NCBI GenBank assembly: GCA_002348905.1
Contig: DEBW01000167.1
Coordinates: 1 to 8,515, forward strand
From: Ruminococcus flavefaciens
Lineage (GTDB): Bacteria > Bacillota > Clostridia > Oscillospirales > Ruminococcaceae
Direction: 5' to 3'
Length of the DNA: 8,515 nucleotides
The position numbers and the translations under genes were made by a program. The notes below the pieces were generated by a model. It made no database searches, had not been told where the DNA came from, and saw only the letters and a program-made list of their open reading frames with translations. Below, piece after piece: positions 4,610 to 8,515 of the stretch. How positions within the stretch are numbered: the stretch's first letter is position 1; the number at the start of each line of letters is the position of its first letter.

Positions 4610-7600
4610 TTATTTAGCTTTAAGCGGTAAATCTTCGGACTTGTATATTCCTGCGTCTACTTGCTGAATAACAAGAGCGTCCTTGCCGGTAACACCTGAT
4701 ATACCGTCAACGTCGGCATTTTTAAGTCCGGATTCAGTAAGTTTGTACTTGTCACGGTTTCCGATATACTGGAGTATCGCTACTGCATCGGCTACGGATG
4801 TCTTGCCGTCACAGTTGGCATCGCCGTAGACTATATTATTTGCATCAGCGGTTTTTACAGCAGTTTCAAATGTTCCGTTGCCGTCAGAGTCAATTGAAAC
4901 GCCTATAGTATTCTCGTCTATCTCGTAGATATAGACCTCTTTTTTATCAGTTGAGAATTTACAGCTTGGTTTTGCGTTGTTGCTTTCAGCTTTCAGCGTG
5001 ATATTGCTGAGACCGTCACTTTTAAGTATGTATCCGTTTCCGGATTTCTTGAACGTAACTTCTGCACCAGTACCCGAAACGGACATATCATACCAGTCTG
5101 TAGGTGCAAAGCCGTCATTTGAAACCATGTTGAAAGAATACTTTGAATTTTCACCGCTTACTTTGATGTAGCCTGACGGATCGAAAATGATTTTATTTGC
5201 ACTTGCGAAGTCAACGGTCATGAAGTCGTTCTGATATCTCATTGACATATCAATGCTTTCATTTTTATTGAGTTCCATAATACAGCCTTTGTTTGAACCG
5301 CTTATTGCAAACTTCATGTCAGGTTCTGAAAAATCGTCTGTAAAAGATGAAAATGCTTTTATATCATCCTCTGAGCCTGCATTTATATTGTAAGAGCCGT
5401 TGGTGTTCATTGAAATTTTTCTAAGTGAAAAGTCAGAAGCTATAGCCTTTGAGCTGAGAACAGAAATGTAATCTTCAAAAGAAGTTTTCGTATTTCCGGA
5501 AAGATAACCATGATAGTTGATAACGCTGAGGTCGTCAGAAGTAAATCCCAAAGTTGAACCTGTACGGGTATCAGCTTTATAATGCGGTATGTACCACGAA
5601 TAATCGGAGGTATTGATGTACATACAGTAATCGTCATTAAAGTCTATTGCGTTGTTGTCGTAGGTGATGACCTTGGCGTTGTAACCTTTTCGGTTTTTGA
5701 CAAAACTGCCGTATTCAACGTCATATGCAACTATAGCGTGACCGCCTCCGCTTCCGAGGAAAAACGTGAGGAGTGTCGGAGAATCATCTTCAAGCTGACT
5801 AAGAAGCTTTTTTATCTTTGTTTCTTCGCTTTGATAACGAGCATTGGTAGTTTTCTGGTATATCTCGTCAGTTACCTGTAATGCAAAGTAATAATTTATG
5901 AGGGACTTTTCCTCAGCGGTCGGCGGAGCTGTTATATCATGCAGGAAATTAGCTCCGGACTGGTATTTTGACGGTTCAAGGATATCATAGCACGAAAGTA
6001 TCGAGGTCGAAGCCATACCATAGCATGAGCCTCCCCATGGTTCGCTGAGGATATATTTCAGATTTGCCTGCTCAGTTCGGGACATTCCTTTAAGCAGAGC
6101 ATTCATGTAGGTATCGTTTATGTAATATGTAGAACCGAAATTTCTTGATGAATTATAGAAACTCCAGTTATTGATGCCGTCTTTGAATTTTGGAGTGGTT
6201 TCCGGCGGTAAAGTTGTTGTAACTGTAGTTGTCGTTGTTGGTATCGGTGTTGTTGTAGTTGATTTTCTTGTAGTTGTCGTTGTAACTCTTTTAGTAGTGG
6301 TTGTGGCTTTCGTAGTGGTCGTTGTAGCCGTTTGGGTAGTGGTTGCGGCTTTCGTTGTGGTCGTTGTAGCCTTTTGGGTAGTGGTTGTGGCTTTCGTTGT
6401 GGTCGTTGTAGCCTTCGGGGTAGTGGTTGCGGCTTTTGTAGTAGTTGTTGTATTCTTTTTAGTCGTAGTTGTAGCTTTTGTAGTGGTCGTTGTTGGCTTT
6501 TTAGTTGTGGTTGTAGTTACTATTGATGTTGTTGAGGTTGTTGTAACAGGGAGCGCATCGTCAAGTGCTATGAAATTTCGATTATATTTTTGTGCATATT
6601 CTTCGGCTGTCGAATTTTTATAACCTTTAATTGTAGCTGTATCACTGATAGTAGATTCTTCATCAGAAATATAACATTTTGAATTAAGTATTGTTATTGA
6701 TTCAAGGCTTTCACACTCCATAAAAGCAGAATATTCAATATTTGTAACAGAGTCAGGTATTGATATCGATGTCAGTTTTGAACATTTATGAAATAACCTA
6801 TAAGCAATACTTGTAATTGAATCAGGAATAATAATCACTTCGAGACTTGTACAGCGAGAGAAAGCATATTTTTCAATACTTGTAACCGAATTAGGGATTG
6901 TTATTGATTTAAGGCTACTACAAGCAAAAAAAGCATGATGTCCAATACTTATAACAGAATCAGGGATTGTTATTGATTCAAGGCTATCACAAGCATAAAA
7001 AGCCTTATCTCCAATACTTGTTATCGAATTTGGTATTGTTATTGATATCACGCTTTTGCAACCGCAAAAAGCTTCATCTCCAATATTTGTTACCGAATTT
7101 GGTATTGTTATTGATATCACATTTTCGCAATCACTAAAAGCCATATCTCCAATACTTATAACTGAATCAGGTATAAGTACATCACCTTTGCAAGTACTTC
7201 CATCTATCAGTATGCCATTTACTATTACAAATGGATTTTCTTCTTGTTTAGCTTTGAGCCATAAAGTATGGGAAAAAGCTTTTTGACCAATATTTGTAAC
7301 AGAATCAGGAATTGTTATTGATGCAAGGCTAGTGCAATAGTTAAATGCATAACTACCAATATTTGTAACAGAATTAGGTAGTATTACTGATGTAAGAGTG
7401 GAATTTTCAAATGCACGATGTACAATACTTGTAACAGAATCAGGGATAACAACATTGCCTTCACACGTTGTTCCGTCTATCAATATACTATTTATTATTA
7501 CTAGCGGATTTTCTTTCTGCTTTGATTTTAGCCATGCAGTATCATTAAAAGCTGAACTTCCAATATTTATAATAGAATCAGGAATAATTATCAATTTAAG

Positions 7601-7906
7601 ATTTTTACAGTAAGAAAATGCTGAAGTTCCTATACTTGTAACGCCGTTTTCTATAACGACTTTTTTTATATCATTTTCATGATTGTCTTTATAAGAAGAT
7701 GATGTCATCTCACCAGTACCACTGATTGTCAGCGTTCCTTCGCTGTCAAGCGTCCATGTAACATTATCTCCGCAAGTACCGCTGTCAACGATATCAGCTG
7801 CCGAAGCAGAAAGCATTGTTTTTACAGCCTGAACCGGAAATTCTGAAAATCCGACAGAACTGAACATAATAGCTCCGCTGGTCAAGATCGACAAAAGCTT
7901 TTTCAT
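4610..7906 (-). CDS. Secreted LRR / papain-like cysteine peptidase / dockerin protein
   Basis: 1098 residues with SD AAGGAGG 8 bases before ATG. Order: signal peptide (KK then LLSILTSGAIMFSSVGF; cleavage near 27 or 37), a GTCGDNVTWTLDSEGTLTISG segment usual before BspA repeats (43-63), about 12 BspA-type leucine-rich repeats (85-405, consensus IPDSVTSIGxxAFxxCxSLxSIT), a Thr/Lys linker (454-573), a papain-like peptidase core (about 574-780), a beta-rich region without known fold (about 780-1020), and a dockerin (1026-1086). Peptidase residues: Cys628 in WGGSCYGMAS, His723 in GGGHAIVAYD, Asp750 or Asn751 in TYDNN. Dockerin: first loop Asp1029, Asn1031, Asp1033, Asp1040 is canonical; the second (NADVDGISGVTGKDAL) is two residues longer than usual. 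The dockerin would dock it to a cohesin of the cellulosome; LRRs may bind protein or surface ligands. Peptidase activity is inferred from the triad order only. Confidence 0.9.
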   Translation of the reverse strand: MKKLLSILTSGAIMFSSVGFSEFPVQAVKTMLSASAADIVDSGTCGDNVTWTLDSEGTLTISGTGEMTSSSYKDNHENDIKKVVIENGVTSIGTSAFSYCKNLKLIIIPDSIINIGSSAFNDTAWLKSKQKENPLVIINSILIDGTTCEGNVVIPDSVTSIVHRAFENSTLTSVILPNSVTNIGSYAFNYCTSLASITIPDSVTNIGQKAFSHTLWLKAKQEENPFVIVNGILIDGSTCKGDVLIPDSVISIGDMAFSDCENVISITIPNSVTNIGDEAFCGCKSVISITIPNSITSIGDKAFYACDSLESITIPDSVISIGHHAFFACSSLKSITIPNSVTSIEKYAFSRCTSLEVIIIPDSITSIAYRLFHKCSKLTSISIPDSVTNIEYSAFMECESLESITILNSKCYISDEESTISDTATIKGYKNSTAEEYAQKYNRNFIALDDALPVTTTSTTSIVTTTTTKKPTTTTTKATTTTKKNTTTTTKAATTTPKATTTTTKATTTTQKATTTTTKAATTTQTATTTTTKATTTTKRVTTTTTRKSTTTTPIPTTTTTVTTTLPPETTPKFKDGINNWSFYNSSRNFGSTYYINDTYMNALLKGMSRTEQANLKYILSEPWGGSCYGMASTSILSCYDILEPSKYQSGANFLHDITAPPTAEEKSLINYYFALQVTDEIYQKTTNARYQSEETKIKKLLSQLEDDSPTLLTFFLGSGGGHAIVAYDVEYGSFVKNRKGYNAKVITYDNNAIDFNDDYCMYINTSDYSWYIPHYKADTRTGSTLGFTSDDLSVINYHGYLSGNTKTSFEDYISVLSSKAIASDFSLRKISMNTNGSYNINAGSEDDIKAFSSFTDDFSEPDMKFAISGSNKGCIMELNKNESIDMSMRYQNDFMTVDFASANKIIFDPSGYIKVSGENSKYSFNMVSNDGFAPTDWYDMSVSGTGAEVTFKKSGNGYILKSDGLSNITLKAESNNAKPSCKFSTDKKEVYIYEIDENTIGVSIDSDGNGTFETAVKTADANNIVYGDANCDGKTSVADAVAILQYIGNRDKYKLTESGLKNADVDGISGVTGKDALVIQQVDAGIYKSEDLPLKAK
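6266..6496 (-). repeat. 42-base tandem repeat coding the Thr-rich linker
   Basis: Residues 471-547 repeat with a 14-residue period; Lys at 477, 491, 505, 519 and 533 marks the unit KATTTTTKAATTTQ and variants, itself two 7-residue halves. At DNA level this is a 42-base unit seen on the plus strand as alternating GTAGTGG/GTTGTGG blocks. A flexible, probably O-glycosylated spacer between LRR and peptidase. Prone to slippage. Confidence 0.85.
6692..7174 (-). repeat. Seven tandem 69-base units coding the BspA leucine-rich repeats
   Basis: Residues 245-405 form seven consecutive 23-residue repeats, each starting IPDS or IPNS at 245, 268, 291, 314, 337, 360 and 383. The DNA units are also similar to each other (repeated AATACTTGTAA and GGTATTGTTATTGAT-like words on the plus strand). 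Earlier repeats are less regular and hold two longer variants (125-153 and 216-244: WLKxKQxENPxVIxNxILID). Confidence 0.88.
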
Positions 7907-7951
7907 AAGTATGTCCTCCTTTTTGTCAACATAAACGTTTTGTATAATAAA

Positions 7952-7981
7952 ATTCTACTATTTTTGCAGGTAAAAAGTCAA
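7952..7981 (-). promoter_or_regulatory. Promoter of the dockerin protein gene
   Basis: Minus strand: -35 TTGACT (7976-7981), 18-base spacer, -10 TAGAAT (7952-7957), start near 7945 and a leader of about 40 bases. An alternative -10, TATTAT, lies a few bases downstream. No operator-like palindrome overlaps it. Confidence 0.65.
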
Positions 7982-8277
7982 TGATAATATGCAAAATTAA
8001 CATTTTATCAATAAAAAACGTCAGTTAGAACAACGCCAAATATCACGGTTTGTATATTATGCATATGAGATGATATTACATTTTGTACATATTTGATATG
8101 ATTAGCCTGTCAATAAATTCATACGCTTCAAAAAGTTCCTCGGTGGGACGATATGACAAATAATAATAAATTTACTAATAATTATGCTATTTGTCTAATT
8201 AATAATATTAGAATGAAAATGTTGATAAAATCTGATAAAATTACAATATAAAATGAATATTCTTGAGGAGGTTGCTC
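7982..8277. other. AT-rich intergenic region between divergent genes
   Basis: No RNA gene, terminator or riboswitch-like fold is visible. A 27-codon minus-strand frame at 8076-8159 (TTG start, no SD) reads SYRPTEELFEAYEFIDRLII, which looks protein-like and may be a remnant of a lost gene. The rest is low-complexity A/T sequence. Confidence 0.5.
8222..8252 (+). promoter_or_regulatory. Weak candidate promoter for the right-edge gene
   Basis: TTGATA (8222-8227) and TATAAA (8247-8252) are separated by 19 bases, longer than ideal. In such A/T-rich sequence this could be chance. It lies 25 bases before the start codon. Confidence 0.3.
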
Positions 8278-8515
8278 ATGAAAAATAATATAAATAAATC
8301 AAATACAGCAGTCAAAGTCAGAAAAGTTTCCGTAAGATGTGCTGAAAATAAACCTGTGAAAACTACTGCCAAAAATTCAAACGATGTCAGAAGCCGAAAA
8401 ATTGTAAAAACATTAAAAGTAAAAGTTGCTGAACAGCCTACGAAAATGTCAAATTCTATAAATGATGAGGCTGCGTCAAAATTATCTCTGCCAAGTGAGA
8501 AAACTGATGATATAA
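8278..8515 (+). CDS. N-terminal part of a lysine-rich protein (3' end outside window)
   Basis: ATG at 8278 after a strong SD GAGGAGG (8265-8271); 79 codons are open to the window edge. The visible part is basic and low in aromatic residues, with no signal peptide and no known domain. Two loosely repeated segments can be aligned: VRKVSVRCAENKPVKTTAKN (14-33) with VKTLKVKVAEQPTKMSNS (43-60), both following the pattern V-K-V-x-A-E-x-P-x-K and then N-D (35-36 and 62-63). This suggests a tail-like or nucleic-acid-binding N-terminus made of short repeats. The protein's function cannot be told from this part. Confidence 0.72.
   Translation, partial: MKNNINKSNTAVKVRKVSVRCAENKPVKTTAKNSNDVRSRKIVKTLKVKVAEQPTKMSNSINDEAASKLSLPSEKTDDI

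Noticed and set aside
6171..6623. 150-codon plus-strand frame made of long valine runs
   Set aside because: It is the complement of the Thr codon repeats in the dockerin gene; no SD, absurd composition.

Overview
The window looks like a chromosomal stretch of a low-GC, fibre-associated Clostridia bacterium, most likely Ruminococcus or a close relative (inference). The main clue is the large minus-strand gene at 4610-7906. It encodes a secreted protein with BspA-type leucine-rich repeats, a long threonine-rich linker and a C-terminal dockerin, a combination typical of cellulosome-bearing Ruminococcus. Strong AGGAGG-type ribosome binding sites and TTGACA/TATAAT promoters fit a Firmicute.

Left edge (1-653, plus strand): the tail of an unidentified gene is followed by a 144-codon ORF. 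Its N-terminus resembles Mbeg1-like (DUF2974) proteins, but it runs into an intrinsic terminator and is probably truncated. A strong hairpin at 704-743 separates it from the convergent minus-strand genes.

Accessory island (about 764-4572): on the minus strand an Xre-type helix-turn-helix regulator is followed by a CoiA-like protein (zinc finger plus PD-(D/E)XK-type nuclease). Upstream of them lies a tight cluster of six very small genes (59-113 codons) with no function I can recognise. The first of the six, at 3329-3508, is under 60 codons and easily missed. The regulator gene and the six-gene cluster each have a sigma-A-like promoter. The two promoters share an identical 20-base block that fills the -35/-10 spacer, with a perfect ATCTGAATATTCAGAT palindrome in one of them. 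I infer that one repressor, probably the encoded Xre protein, controls both units. A divergent serine recombinase (3821-4501) lies next to the cluster. Three copies of a 17-base palindrome (TGTGCTATWATAGCACA type) lie at 1983-1999, 3677-3693 and 4556-4572, that is, at the inner edge of the cluster and on both sides of the recombinase.

Right part: the dockerin protein contains a papain-like cysteine-peptidase core (Cys628, His723, Asp750/Asn751). It has its own promoter and terminator. A 371-base AT-rich intergenic region separates it from the start of a divergent, lysine-rich gene cut by the window edge (8278-8515).

The most interesting candidate system is the co-regulated Xre/CoiA-nuclease/small-protein island with its resident recombinase. 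Its layout resembles controller-protein-regulated nuclease or defence cargo, but a defence role is only a hypothesis.
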